Source: Alphaproteobacteria bacterium (GTDB lineage Bacteria > Pseudomonadota > Alphaproteobacteria > Micropepsales > Micropepsaceae). Taken from it: a stretch of 64,000 nucleotides of DNA. A program made the translations under genes and the position numbers. This document shows, in pieces, positions 45,760 to 55,383 of the stretch. Below the pieces are notes generated by a model, which was not told the DNA's origin, made no database searches, and saw only the letters and a program-made list of their open reading frames with translations. Numbering within the stretch: the stretch's first letter is position 1; each line of letters starts with the position of its first letter. The stretch covers positions 1-64,000 of the forward strand of contig WGNJ01000027.1 in assembly GCA_016124635.1 (NCBI GenBank). The letters are read 5' to 3'.

Positions 45760-46740
45760 TCAATCGGCGAACCCGCGAGGATGGGCATGATGCCAGGCCC
45801 AGGCGGAGCGGATCACGGCCTCGATATCCGTGAATTTCGCCTTCCATCCAAGTTCACGCTCGGCCTTGGCCGGATTGCCCATCAGCCGTGCCGGGTCGCC
45901 TGGCCTGCGGGCATCCTCGACCGCCTCGATCGGCAAGCCTGTCACGCGTCTGGCCGCTTCGATCACCTGGCGGACACTCACACCCACGCCGGTGCCCAGA
46001 TTGTAATCGACCATCCTGCCCGGTACGGTGTGGTTCAGTACACGCAGGTGGGCATCGGCCAGGTCATCCACATGCACGTAATCACGAATGCATGTGCCAT
46101 CGGGCGTCGGGTAATCCGTGCCGAAAATGCGGATGTTGGGGCGTTGGCCCAGAGCGACCTGCAGCACCAGCGGGATCAGGTGCGATTCCGGGTCGTGATC
46201 TTCGCCGATCGTAGCGTCATCGGCCGCGCCGCAGGCGTTGAAATAACGCAGCACGGCCACTTCCAGGCCGAATGCGGCGGCGTAATCGGTCAGGGCCCGC
46301 TCGATGACCAGCTTGGTGAAGCCGTACGGATTGATCGGATTCTTGGGCAGGTCTTCGGAAATCGGCGACTCGACGACTCCGAAAACCGCGCAGGTGCTCG
46401 AAAAAACGATCTTGCGGACACCGGTCGCGACCATCGAATCGAGCAGGTCGAGCGTGCCCGTCACGTTGGTTCGATAGTAAATGTCGGGCCGGGCGACACT
46501 TTCGCCCACCAGCGCCCGCGCCGCGAAATGGAAAACGGCTTCGATCCCGTTCTGCTTCAACACAGATTTGAGTTTGTCCGTGTCGTGCAAGTCGCCTTCG
46601 ATCAGAAGACCTTCCGGCACGGCACCCGTGTGACCTTGCGAGAGATTGTCGTAAATCTTGACTTCATGGCCGTTTCGGAGAAGGTGTCTGACGCAGTGGC
46701 TGCCGACGTAGCCGGCCCCGCCGACAACGAGAATTCTCAT
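45760..46740 (-). CDS. galE: UDP-glucose 4-epimerase
   Basis: A 326-residue short-chain dehydrogenase-type epimerase interconverting UDP-glucose and UDP-galactose. It has the NAD motif GGAGYVGSHCVRHLL at the N-terminus, the SSTCAVFG serine segment, the YGFTKLVIE catalytic Tyr-x3-Lys, and GTCIRDYVHVDDLADAHL typical of GalE. Length is slightly under the E. coli enzyme (338). It lies 12 bp after the HAL2-type gene and 43 bp before the glycosyltransferase, all reading leftwards. Confidence 0.93.
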   Translation of the reverse strand: MRILVVGGAGYVGSHCVRHLLRNGHEVKIYDNLSQGHTGAVPEGLLIEGDLHDTDKLKSVLKQNGIEAVFHFAARALVGESVARPDIYYRTNVTGTLDLLDSMVATGVRKIVFSSTCAVFGVVESPISEDLPKNPINPYGFTKLVIERALTDYAAAFGLEVAVLRYFNACGAADDATIGEDHDPESHLIPLVLQVALGQRPNIRIFGTDYPTPDGTCIRDYVHVDDLADAHLRVLNHTVPGRMVDYNLGTGVGVSVRQVIEAARRVTGLPIEAVEDARRPGDPARLMGNPAKAERELGWKAKFTDIEAVIRSAWAWHHAHPRGFAD

Positions 46741-46752
46741 CGGGTTCGATCC

Positions 46753-47775
46753 TCAAGCGTTCGTACGTACCGTTTCGGAGATCACGGCCAGAATCCGGTC
46801 ATGCAGCTTGCCGTCGGAAACGACGACCCCTCGGCCTGAGGCGAATCGATGGTTCGCATCCCAGTCGCGTGCGTCGGACCAGACCAGTGGCTGGCCGTCC
46901 ATATCCGTAACCCGGCCGCCGGCTTCTTCCACCACGATCACGCCCGCCGCGTGATCCCACACGGCTTCACGATAAGTCGCCGAAGTGGGCAGTCGCAGGT
47001 AAAAATCAGCATCGCCGCAAGCCACGGCCGCATACTTGGCCTGGCTGTCCATCTTGCGAATCCGGTCTTCGCCGATCCCCAGCCGCCCTGCGACCTGGCC
47101 ACTCAGCCCATGCGGGCTGTGGTTCAGCGATTCGCACATGATCGTGTCCGACCGCGACTCGCCCGGACCGACGCTCAAGCGCACCGGCTCGGCCTGCCCA
47201 TCCAGCGGAATCGCCCAGGCGCCCTGCCCGCGGGCCGAGAAGAAGATCGAGCCGGTCGTCGATGGAGAGCCGGGCAGGGGATATTCCGGGCAAGCCAGGG
47301 CCCCGAAGCGAACCTGGCCCTCTTCGATCAGTGCCAGTGCGATCGCGTACTGGCCGCCCTTGAGATAGCCCTTCGTGCCGTCGATCGGGTCGATGACCCA
47401 GTAGCGCGACCGCCACGAGGAGTCGGCCACGTCGCCCGATGCCGGCCGAATGCGGTTGATCGCATGCACCAGGGCTTCCACGTTCGCGAAATCAGCGCCT
47501 GCTGTCTTGAGATCCGCGATCAGTTCGTCCGTGAAAGCGGCGTCGCTGGAAAAGTCGGCCAGTTCCGCGGTCTCTTCCGCCATGATCGGATCACTGGCGA
47601 AGAACGTTCGCAAACGCTGAACCAGCAACGCCTGGCTGCCGAAGTCGGCATTCGTCACCGGGCTGCCGTCGGCTTTCGTCAACGGCCTGATCCGGCCTTC
47701 CTGGCGAATGCGGCGGCAGAATCGAGCGGCTATGCCAACGGCATCGATAGCATGTGCGAATTCGGAATTGAGCAT
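46753..47775 (-). CDS. 3'(2'),5'-bisphosphate nucleotidase, HAL2-like
   Basis: A 340-residue inositol monophosphatase-superfamily enzyme that probably hydrolyses 3'-phosphoadenosine 5'-phosphate (PAP), a by-product of sulfation and sulfate assimilation. Lithium-sensitive family motifs are present: MAEETAELAD, VIDPIDGTKGYLKGGQYAIALAL (first metal site) and the second metal site AVWDHAAGVIVVEEAGG. It is the first gene of the leftward run with galE and the glycosyltransferase. PAP disposal next to a glycosyltransferase could point to a sulfated glycan, but no sulfotransferase is seen here. Confidence 0.88.
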   Translation of the reverse strand: MLNSEFAHAIDAVGIAARFCRRIRQEGRIRPLTKADGSPVTNADFGSQALLVQRLRTFFASDPIMAEETAELADFSSDAAFTDELIADLKTAGADFANVEALVHAINRIRPASGDVADSSWRSRYWVIDPIDGTKGYLKGGQYAIALALIEEGQVRFGALACPEYPLPGSPSTTGSIFFSARGQGAWAIPLDGQAEPVRLSVGPGESRSDTIMCESLNHSPHGLSGQVAGRLGIGEDRIRKMDSQAKYAAVACGDADFYLRLPTSATYREAVWDHAAGVIVVEEAGGRVTDMDGQPLVWSDARDWDANHRFASGRGVVVSDGKLHDRILAVISETVRTNA

Positions 47776-48340
47776 TGGCTGGACCTGAGAAATCCCTTCC
47801 CCGCGAATGTCCCTGGAGCGGATCGCATGCCCCGGTCATTCCGTACCGGTGGCCTTGCGATCACATGAGGACGATGTCGCGAATGTGTTCGAATCGCCCC
47901 AGAATAGCGAATCGGGCGTTCCCGGAACAGTGTCGTTCGCTGAAGGTATCAGTGATTCGAACCGGGCTGGAACCGACGCCATGACTGGGACACATGATCG
48001 CCTGACGTTGCCCCTCGAAATCGATGCCCGGGACCACTGGATCTTCCTGGCTCGGGTTCTGATTTGACGATTCGATCGAAAGTGAAGATCTGACGATCGA
48101 TACGATGAGGCGGAAATCAGAAGAAAGACTGCGACAAAACCGGTCCGAAATGCTTGGATTGTGCCCGGAATTATGCTAACAATGATCTCGCGAATCTGCG
48201 CGAACGATATCGAGCTTCCCTTTTCCTGATTCTCCAGCTTCGACGGGAACGAGCCGTTCCGGGCTGACTGTCGTGCTTGGCTCTGCTTCGAAGCTCATCG
48301 GTGCGGATTTCTGATCACACCTGTATCGGAATCGTCTTCC
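47776..48340. other. Divergent intergenic region
   Basis: 565 bp between the HAL2-like gene and the kinase. No reading frame with convincing bias is seen. AT-richer stretches near 48060-48180 may hold the kinase promoter. Confidence 0.5.
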
Positions 48341-49825
48341 ATGAGTTCGAACGCCGGGGAAAACGAAAATTCCGACAACCGCGGCAAATCCCCCGCTTCG
48401 GGGCGATTGAAGTCTACGCCTTCGATCATTTTGAAGCGTGAGGCAGGTACGCTCGACCGCCCCGAGGCTCCCGGCGAACTTGGCCGCCTGCGCGAATATC
48501 GCGTCAGCAGAATCCTTGGCGAAGGCGGCATGGGTGTCGTCTACCTCGCCTGGGATTCGAACCTGCACCGGTCCGTGGCCCTCAAGGTCATGAAACGCGC
48601 GATCGCCGAAAACGAGCAATCCCGCCAGCGGTTCGTTCTGGAAGCCCGGGCGACCGCCGCGATCGACCACGACTACATCGTCACCATCTTTCAGGTCGGC
48701 GACCATAACGGTGTGCCCTACCTGGTGATGAAGCATCTTGAGGGGCAGACGCTCGAAGATCGCCTGCGCGTCGACAAGATCATCCCCCTGGCTGACTCGG
48801 TACGCATCGCCCGGCAAGTCGCCGAAGGGCTGCAGGCCGCCCATTCCTGTAACCTGATCCACCGCGACATCAAGCCTTCGAACATCTGGCTGGAAAAGAA
48901 CCGTAACCGTGTCAAAATTCTCGACTTCGGCCTGGCCCGGGTCGCGGATTCGTCAGACCCGAACATCACCCAGACCGGCGTCATCCTCGGCACGCCGGCC
49001 TACATGTCTCCCGAACAGGCCGCCGGGACGGAACTCGATCCCCGCACGGATCTGTTCTCACTCGGCACCGTGCTTTACCGCATGGTCGTCGGCAAGTCGC
49101 CGTTTCGGGGCACGAACAATCTTGCGATCCTCCGCAGCCTGTCCGTCGACTCCCCCGTGCCACCGCGCGACATCAACCCCGGAGTTCCGGATCGTCTCAA
49201 TCGCCTGATCCTCAAACTCCTCGAAAAAGAGCGGGACGACCGTCCCTCTTCAGCCTCGTCCGTCGCGATGGTTCTGGAATCGATCGAGGAAGACCTGGGC
49301 CAGACAGGTTCTTCCGAATTCGCAGTGCCCGCGGCTACGCAAAAACCGGCTTCGTCCGCCGCGCCGAAAGCGGTATCCGCACCGGGAGGAAAGTCTTACG
49401 ACGTACCGCCCTATGAAGTTCCCCAGGTCGCATCCGCCCTTGCGGAAGTGGACCTGGAGGAAATCTCCCTCGAACCCGTCGACGAGGACGCACCGCCAGC
49501 CAAAGACGGCAAGCCTGCCCAGGCGCCCGCGGCGGCCGTTGCTTCGGCCGAGACGAAAGACAAGCCGAAGAGCAGGGCGGAAGTCAGCCCCCTGCTGAAA
49601 AAGCTCGCCCAGCAGGCGGCTCTCCAGGACGAAATCGAGGAAGAGCCCACATACATCATCGATTCGCGTTCGGCTGTGATCGACGAATGGCGCAGGCAGC
49701 AATTCTGGGCCAACTTCCCCTGGCGGCCGATCCTGTACGTCTTTGCCCTTCTCGCCGGTGTGATCCTGATCGCAGTCGGGGCCTACGAACTCTGGCCCAT
49801 GGTTCTCGAACAGTTCGGCGAATGA
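48341..49825 (+). CDS. Membrane-anchored Ser/Thr protein kinase
   Basis: A 494-residue Hanks-type kinase. The glycine loop GEGGMGVVY is at 60-68, the ATP lysine is Lys82 (VALKVMKR), the catalytic loop HRDIKPSN includes Asp176, DFG is at 195-197, and GTPAYMSPEQ marks the activation segment. After the kinase domain (about 52-315) comes a low-complexity Pro/Ala/Glu linker, then one transmembrane helix near the C-terminus (about 465-487, YVFALLAGVILIAVGAYELW) with almost no extracellular part. It therefore lacks the external sensor domain many such kinases have; signal input is unknown. Planctomycetes encode many of these. Confidence 0.92.
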   Translation: MSSNAGENENSDNRGKSPASGRLKSTPSIILKREAGTLDRPEAPGELGRLREYRVSRILGEGGMGVVYLAWDSNLHRSVALKVMKRAIAENEQSRQRFVLEARATAAIDHDYIVTIFQVGDHNGVPYLVMKHLEGQTLEDRLRVDKIIPLADSVRIARQVAEGLQAAHSCNLIHRDIKPSNIWLEKNRNRVKILDFGLARVADSSDPNITQTGVILGTPAYMSPEQAAGTELDPRTDLFSLGTVLYRMVVGKSPFRGTNNLAILRSLSVDSPVPPRDINPGVPDRLNRLILKLLEKERDDRPSSASSVAMVLESIEEDLGQTGSSEFAVPAATQKPASSAAPKAVSAPGGKSYDVPPYEVPQVASALAEVDLEEISLEPVDEDAPPAKDGKPAQAPAAAVASAETKDKPKSRAEVSPLLKKLAQQAALQDEIEEEPTYIIDSRSAVIDEWRRQQFWANFPWRPILYVFALLAGVILIAVGAYELWPMVLEQFGE

Positions 49826-49994
49826 CCTTGCGGTGCCCCGCTTCGCCAACCAGGCGAACATGGCTGGCCTGACGAACCACCGGGAAAGATCGCGAGCCGG
49901 CCCGTTGGTCCGTAATATTTTGGTGGGTATTGAGATGCGTTAATCTGTGCGTCTCGTTCGTCGATTGCGGATTTTCTCGCCCAGGCGAAAAAGG

Positions 49995-50023
49995 TTGACA
50001 AATCGCTCATCTTTGACGATAAA
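49995..50023 (+). promoter_or_regulatory. Sigma-70-type promoter of tRNA-Pro
   Basis: TTGACA (49995-50000), a 17-bp spacer and GATAAA (50018-50023) lie 9 bases before the tRNA 5' end at 50033. The -35 hexamer is a perfect consensus. Confidence 0.8.
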
Positions 50024-50032
50024 TGCACGTAT

Positions 50033-50107
50033 CGGGGCGTAGCTCAGCCTGGCTAGAGCGCACGGTTCGGGTCCGTGAGGCCGGAGGTTCGAATCCTCTC
50101 GCCCCGA
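50033..50107 (+). tRNA. tRNA-Pro(CGG)
   Basis: 75 nt: acceptor CGGGGCG/CGCCCCG with discriminator A, D arm GCTC-AGCCTGGCTA-GAGC, anticodon arm CACGG-TTCGGGT-CCGTG (anticodon CGG), variable AGGCC, T arm GGAGG-TTCGAAT-CCTCT. CCA is not encoded. The integrase gene begins 89 bp downstream on the same strand, so the tRNA 3' half is the likely integration site and appears to have been preserved on integration. Confidence 0.96.
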
Positions 50108-50196
50108 CTACTACTGGATAAGGACTTGCGACGACACTAGACTGGATCAGATCGGGTTCTTGCAGAGTTTCGCTGCAGAGTTCGGGAGGTCCAGCG

Positions 50197-51414
50197 GTGC
50201 GTCGGCGTCATCCTCAACCGTTCTGGCGCGAGTTCACTCGCTGCTGGTACGTGCAGATCGGCAAGCAACAAGTTCGTCTCTCTCCCGACCGGGAAGAGGC
50301 GTTCAAGATGTATCACGACCTGATGAAGCGGACGCTCGAGGGTCTCCCCTCACCTCCTCCGACTTCGCTGGGTACGCGATCGCCCTACGTCGTGGAAGTG
50401 CTCGACGCGTTCCTCGACTGGTGCCTTCGGAACAAAGCTCAGCCCACGTTCGTCTATTACCGGGACAACATCCAGCGTTTCGTAAGTCGCATTCCGTCAA
50501 CGCTTTTGGTTTCGGACCTGAAGCCCTTTCACGTCACCCAGGCGATGTCCGACTTTCCCAACTGGGGCAACAACACCAAGAACGACTTCATCAGTTCGGT
50601 GAAGCGGGCCCTCAACTGGGCCGTCGACGAAGAGCTCATCGACCGGAACCCGATCGAGCGGATGAAGAAACCTGCTCGTGAAGCGAGAGAGACAGCGGTC
50701 TCGCCGGAAGAGTACGCCAGGGTCGTGGCCATGGTCGACGAACCTAAGTTCCTTGACCTCATCGAGTTGGCCTGGGAAACCGGGGCCCGGGTGCAGGAGC
50801 TTCGGCAGTTCGAAGCCCGGTTCGTCGACCTGGCGAACGGCCGGATCGTGTTGCCCCCGAGCAAGGCGAAGGGGAAGAAGTACCACCGGGTCATCTATCT
50901 CACCGAACGGGCGAAAGCGATCGTCGAACGGTTGATGCAGGAATCGCCGACGGGGGCGCTGCTCCGGAACACGGAAGGCAATGCCTGGTCGAAGAACGCC
51001 ATCAACTCTGCATTTTGCAGACTTGAGCTCGCCTTCGGGCGTAAGGCACTTAAGGAGCTTGGGATCGAGCCTCAAGTCCCACCCCGCTTCCGTGCCGACG
51101 GCATTCCGTCCGAAAGACTGGCCCAGGCTCGTGCGAGTCACCGGGCTCTCGTTCGCAAAATACGTAAAGAAGACGAAGCCCTCGCGAAGCAGCATGGCGT
51201 GAAGTACCACCTGGGGGCATTCCGAAAAGGCTACGCGACGGAAGCTCTGAAGAACGGAGTGGATACGGCGACTCTGGCCCACCTCCTGGGCCACTCTGAC
51301 ACCAGCATGGTCAGCCGGGTGTACGCCAAAGTGCAGCAGGATCCGAAGTTCATGGCGGAGGCGGCACGGCGGGCGAAGGGGCTTGGGAGCGGAAACAAGC
51401 ACGATGCCGAGTAG
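50197..51414 (+). CDS. Tyrosine recombinase (integrase)
   Basis: A 405-residue phage-integrase family protein that would insert and excise the element at tRNA-Pro. The core-binding domain (about 65-160) is followed by the catalytic domain with the first Arg in ETGARVQELRQFE, a Lys in KAKGKKYHRVIYL, the box II region KYHLGAFRKGYATEAL, and AHLLGHSDTSMVSRVYAKV ending in the nucleophile Tyr. Box II lacks the usual H-x-x-R spacing. It starts with GTG at 50197 with GGGAGGT six bases upstream. Direct repeats of GCAGAGTT at about 50162 and 50174, between tRNA and integrase, could be arm-type binding sites. Confidence 0.92.
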   Translation: MRRRHPQPFWREFTRCWYVQIGKQQVRLSPDREEAFKMYHDLMKRTLEGLPSPPPTSLGTRSPYVVEVLDAFLDWCLRNKAQPTFVYYRDNIQRFVSRIPSTLLVSDLKPFHVTQAMSDFPNWGNNTKNDFISSVKRALNWAVDEELIDRNPIERMKKPAREARETAVSPEEYARVVAMVDEPKFLDLIELAWETGARVQELRQFEARFVDLANGRIVLPPSKAKGKKYHRVIYLTERAKAIVERLMQESPTGALLRNTEGNAWSKNAINSAFCRLELAFGRKALKELGIEPQVPPRFRADGIPSERLAQARASHRALVRKIRKEDEALAKQHGVKYHLGAFRKGYATEALKNGVDTATLAHLLGHSDTSMVSRVYAKVQQDPKFMAEAARRAKGLGSGNKHDAE

Positions 51415-51706
51415 ATGCGGCTGCTTAACCCGCCGTCCCCGTTTCTCGATCACTTGGAAAAGGCTTCACTTCTGGATCGAGGGTTGCCTTGCTTTCGAGC
51501 GTATCCGTGTCGGCAAGCTGGACGCGGGCGGCATCAGGAGCCTATTTTTGAATTCTTCGGCGAGGGTTGCGAGATCGAACGGGCCTTGACGAGTGTCATA
51601 TAATCCCGAGGATTCGAGAAAACCTAGGGAGAAAACTCGGGAGAAAAATATTCGGTCCACCCGGACCGTCAGGATCCGACAGGGTTCCGCTCATGCGAAG
51701 GCGACC

Positions 51707-52798
51707 TTACTCTTCCTGCGTGAAAGGAATCGCGAGACCGTACTTCCGGCTCTTCTTCGCCGGATCGACGATCACCAGAAATCCGTCGGCGACCCAGTCG
51801 GCCAGAAGGACGCGAGCCATGCGTTGCGAAATTCCGAAGAGCTCTTCGAGATCGCGGCTCGTGATCGTGGTGCTCGACCGGAATGATTCCAGGGCTTTTC
51901 GCTGCCGTGGGTCGAGACGTCGAATCGCATCGGCCTGATCCGGCTGCACCCGTTTGGCTGCGGCCTCCGCCTGCCTTCTCACGCTCTCGAAGCTGTCGGT
52001 CATCCCGTGGCAGAAATACTCGAGCCAGGCGGTCAAATCGGCCGATTCCCTGCCCATGTAGTAATTGTGTGACGGCCCGACCGTCAGAGCCTCGTAATAT
52101 GCTCCAAGATTCCGAGCGTAATAGGCTTCCAGCGAATAGAGTCCTTTGAGGTCGTAACCGCCCAGGTGCAGAATGAGCGTGGTGAGCAGCCTCGCAGTTC
52201 GCCCGTTGCCATCGAAATAGGGATGAATCGTGGCGAACTGATAGTGAGCCAGGCCTGCGACGATCGGACAGGGCAACTCTTCTGCCATCGAGCGATTGAT
52301 CCACCCTACCAGGTCGCTCATGAGGCCAGGCACGTCCGAGGCCTCGGGCGGCATGTACACGATCGTTTTGCTACGGCTATCGCGAATCACGTTCTGACCG
52401 TCCCGATACGGCGAGGGTTTCGGCTTCCTTTTCGACCCGCCCGACATCACGAGAGCGTGGATTGTCTTGATCTGGGCTTCGGACAAACTTCGACGATCCG
52501 CTACCAGCCTTTCGACATATTCCAGAGCTCCGTAGTATCCCAGGACTTCCTTCTCGTCTCGCTCCCGGCCAGGGAAATGCTCATGCTTGGCGATCACCTG
52601 GCTGACCTCTTCCTGAGTCAGCAGGTTGCCTTCGATCATCGTGGAATAGTGTGTGGAATCGAGTCGGGCCGACTCCCGGAGGCTGGCGAGAACGGCCGGG
52701 TTGATCGGCAAATGGATCATCGCCTCTCGCGCCGCCTCAATGCGAATCAGACTGTTGGCGATTCGGGTCGTGATCCGGAAGCTGGGGGTGAACGGCAT
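51707..52798 (-). CDS. Fic domain protein (AMP transferase-like)
   Basis: A 363-residue Fido-family enzyme that would transfer AMP, or another nucleotide moiety, to target proteins. The active motif HPYFDGNGR is at 192-200 with the catalytic His192. An N-terminal inhibitory helix motif STMIEGN (52-58) marks it as class II, self-inhibited. The C-terminal 70 residues look like a winged helix (ITSRDLEELFGISQRMARVL), which could bind DNA or autoregulate. Three 11-bp-spaced repeats lie just upstream of the start (52831-52860). It may stabilise the element or regulate its genes; that is inference. No separate antitoxin is seen. Confidence 0.93.
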   Translation of the reverse strand: MPFTPSFRITTRIANSLIRIEAAREAMIHLPINPAVLASLRESARLDSTHYSTMIEGNLLTQEEVSQVIAKHEHFPGRERDEKEVLGYYGALEYVERLVADRRSLSEAQIKTIHALVMSGGSKRKPKPSPYRDGQNVIRDSRSKTIVYMPPEASDVPGLMSDLVGWINRSMAEELPCPIVAGLAHYQFATIHPYFDGNGRTARLLTTLILHLGGYDLKGLYSLEAYYARNLGAYYEALTVGPSHNYYMGRESADLTAWLEYFCHGMTDSFESVRRQAEAAAKRVQPDQADAIRRLDPRQRKALESFRSSTTITSRDLEELFGISQRMARVLLADWVADGFLVIVDPAKKSRKYGLAIPFTQEE

Positions 52799-52830
52799 GG
52801 CGTTGTCGGCAATTTCTCGGAAACGGGCGT

Positions 52831-52860
52831 TGCCGTTATTATGCCGTTAAATTGCCGTTA
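52831..52860. repeat. Three phased TGCCGTTA repeats upstream of fic
   Basis: TGCCGTTA occurs at 52831, 52842 and 52853, an exact 11-bp pitch (one helical turn), 33-62 bp upstream of the fic start. The last copy runs into the palindrome GTTAAC. Such phasing fits side-by-side binding of a regulator, possibly the Fic protein's own C-terminal winged helix. The rest of the gap to 53211 holds no supported gene. Confidence 0.75.
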
Positions 52861-53211
52861 ACGCAAGTGGGAGCTCGTTCCACTGCTCACACTTTGGCTG
52901 GAAACAGAGAAGCGAAGCACAGGGCCTACGCTTTATTTTAGACATCCGTTCCGTCCGTGTTTCTAAAAAATCGCCTCAGCACTGCAACTCGACAGGCCAT
53001 GCCGAGTCGTTCATGGAATACCGGCCGCGTCCTCGCCTGTACTTTCGGAGGAACTCTTGGCGGAGGGAATGCAGTTCAGACTCGCTGAAATCAGAACGCG
53101 AGTACCTCCTCTGAAGAAAACTCGATGCTCTGTTCATTTCGATCGATTGATGAGCCCGGAATCGACCCTCTGTCGTTTGAGTAACGGCTCGACAGGTGCT
53201 ATCCCCTTCTC

Positions 53212-54021
53212 ATGGTCGATCTTGGAAATGGAAAATCAGCCCCGGAAATCGACTCCGAACAAGCCGAAAAGCAGGTCACCGCTACTTCCGGACCTATGCC
53301 CGATTCTCGAATCGGTTGTGGCTCGACCGTAGATGATCAAGACGAATTGACGTTTGGAGAGACGTTGCTTGAAGTGGTCAAGCTACGGGCGTTTCTCGAT
53401 AACGTGCTAGGCGACGATGAGTCCCGTGAGGAACCAAAGCGGTCTCCAGGGCTTAGACAGGATTCGTCGATTGAAGACGCACCCTCACGTCTCCGGCGCT
53501 CTCTGGATATTGATGACGCGATCCGGTCTGCTCACGCGATCGATGCTCGGCTCGAATTACTCAATGATTTTTCGCGCTCGATATTCCAAGGGTGGTTGGA
53601 CTCTCTCGCCGGGCAGGCTTGCCCTCGTCGCGCTGATAACGAGCGACTCGTCGAACTCATCATGGATCGCGCTTCGCAGTTCGGACTGCATCTGTACGCT
53701 CAGTTCAAGGGCAGTACGGTTCGGGTCAAGCTCATCGCTGGTCCTCCAACATCGCCGATGCTCCTCGCTCCCGACTCCCCGGCCGCCATTGCAGGCTCGT
53801 TCGTACTCAACAACATCAAAGACCCAAGTGCTCCGACAAGTACTTTGTCCGGAAAGCTCACGGCGAAGGCGAAGCTACCCAGGCTGATAGTCGCCCGTAC
53901 GCTGGAGCAGGCCGAGCAGCTCTTCGAATCATCCCAAAAGTCTGGTTCGAACACAGTAGAAGTATCGCGACCGTTAGACCCCCCTCGACCGGACCTGGAT
54001 TCGTGGAGTCTCTCGTGCTAG
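53212..54021 (+). CDS. Unrecognised protein on the mobile element
   Basis: A 269-residue soluble, hydrophilic protein I do not recognise. The first 100 residues are acidic and probably disordered. A more folded segment follows (about 120-220), with DARLELLNDFSRSIFQGWLD and FGLHLYAQFKGSTVRVKLIA, the latter resembling beta strands. No signal peptide, transmembrane helix or catalytic motif is seen. The next gene on the same strand starts 79 bp later, so the two may form a small operon. Codon bias is weaker than in the chromosomal part of the window, consistent with acquisition. Confidence 0.6.
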   Translation: MVDLGNGKSAPEIDSEQAEKQVTATSGPMPDSRIGCGSTVDDQDELTFGETLLEVVKLRAFLDNVLGDDESREEPKRSPGLRQDSSIEDAPSRLRRSLDIDDAIRSAHAIDARLELLNDFSRSIFQGWLDSLAGQACPRRADNERLVELIMDRASQFGLHLYAQFKGSTVRVKLIAGPPTSPMLLAPDSPAAIAGSFVLNNIKDPSAPTSTLSGKLTAKAKLPRLIVARTLEQAEQLFESSQKSGSNTVEVSRPLDPPRPDLDSWSLSC

Positions 54022-54099
54022 CCGCTCCAATACAGGTGCCCGAAGAATAGTGCTTCCGGCCGAGCTAGTGCACGTTCACTGGGATTCCCGCATAACACG

Positions 54100-55305
54100 G
54101 TGAAGCAAAGAGGCTTCTTCAGTACTGAGTCGCATATGTTCACAAATCGACAAGCTACCGATATCGTGGCCAAGGCTCTTGAGACTCACAAGGGACCGGA
54201 AGCGGCCCAAGAATTTCGCCAGCAGTTCGGCCGCTACGGTAGCGATGTCGTTCCCCCACCCGCTGGTACGTTCGATCCTTTCTTCCAGCATGCCGGCGCT
54301 CAGATTACGTATCTCACGCACATGGGAGTGCCGCACGTCATGGACGTCCTCGGTCAATCGGCACGCGCGGGTGACCGGGACGCGCTCGACCTGTTGATCA
54401 ACATCGCCGACAACCGTCACGGAGAGAGTGCCCACCGGTTGGATGCACTCTCGGTTCTAGCCACTGCCGCACCATCAAAGGCGTACGATTTGGCCGTTCT
54501 GATGATGCACGATAAAGATGTGAATTCCCACTTGGGAGAAGCCCTCATTAGACACACTCGTTCGCCGGATCTCATTCCTGCCCTCACGAAGATTGCTTTG
54601 AGCCCCAATTACGAGGTTCGTGAAAGTGCCATGAGTGCGTTGGTGGAGCTTGGAGAGCGAGGCTGCGAGGCCCTTGTCGGGCTACTTTTCTCGGAGTCAT
54701 CCGAAGTACGACATACCGCTGGCGGCGCCCTCAGCAGACAGAAGCTCGCGACACCGCTGGTCCGTGATGCGGTCGAACGATTTTCGCGATCGTATCCGCA
54801 AGAGAACATTCATCTCCGCGATACCATTGAGCGGAGCGGTTTCAAATGGACAGTCGACGCCGTCATCCAAGAGGCTCGGAACCGACTCAATGAAATCGAC
54901 GAGCGTCCCGACCCCATGGGGCAACGATCCCCTTCGGCACCAAGGAAGTCGTTTTTCGCGAGAAACTTTCGATCGGATCCTTCCCCTGAGGCAGTCAACG
55001 GGATTCAGGATGGTTTGTTGTGTCGTCATCGCGAATTGGAGGGCACTCCTCTGACCAAGCCCGAACGAGTGGCCGAGTCGCTCGTGAAGCTTGCCGTCCT
55101 ACGTCCACAAGTCATGTACGAACTCGCTCGCGCGAGTGCTGACGCGGCAGGTCCGAACAGCCACGAATACTTTCGCAAGATCCATGATCTCGAGATCTGG
55201 AGACCGGAACAGCGGGACTCAAAACTCTTCTGCCCTCTCGCCAAGCAACTCGCCTCCAGCGATTACTTTCGCGAACGCGTCCGACGGCTGCTCGATACGA
55301 TTTAA
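54100..55305 (+). CDS. HEAT-repeat protein of unknown function on the mobile element
   Basis: A 401-residue (GTG at 54100) or 389-residue (ATG at 54136) protein. The middle (about 95-240) contains HEAT-like helical repeats (LDLLINIADNRHGESAHRLD, LIPALTKIALSPNYEVRESA, CEALVGLLFSESSEVRHTAG). The N-terminal 60 residues and the C-terminal third (DPMGQRSPSAPRKSFFARNF, then ERVAESLVKLAVLRPQVMYE) match nothing I know. No signal peptide. HEAT arrays commonly act as binding platforms. Its position beside the other unknown gene and between fic and par suggests an accessory or defence-like role, without direct evidence. Confidence 0.65.
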   Translation: MKQRGFFSTESHMFTNRQATDIVAKALETHKGPEAAQEFRQQFGRYGSDVVPPPAGTFDPFFQHAGAQITYLTHMGVPHVMDVLGQSARAGDRDALDLLINIADNRHGESAHRLDALSVLATAAPSKAYDLAVLMMHDKDVNSHLGEALIRHTRSPDLIPALTKIALSPNYEVRESAMSALVELGERGCEALVGLLFSESSEVRHTAGGALSRQKLATPLVRDAVERFSRSYPQENIHLRDTIERSGFKWTVDAVIQEARNRLNEIDERPDPMGQRSPSAPRKSFFARNFRSDPSPEAVNGIQDGLLCRHRELEGTPLTKPERVAESLVKLAVLRPQVMYELARASADAAGPNSHEYFRKIHDLEIWRPEQRDSKLFCPLAKQLASSDYFRERVRRLLDTI

Positions 55306-55383
55306 GAATGATTCCGCATCGAACGGGATGTAAGAAACAGTGCCGGTTCGATGCGAAGAGACTCTTGAATACCCGTAAAAGTC

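Noticed and set aside
51466-51660. 64-codon frame downstream of the fic gene
   Set aside because: Codon bias is weak, there is no ribosome site and no homology I recognise; left out though a small gene cannot be excluded.
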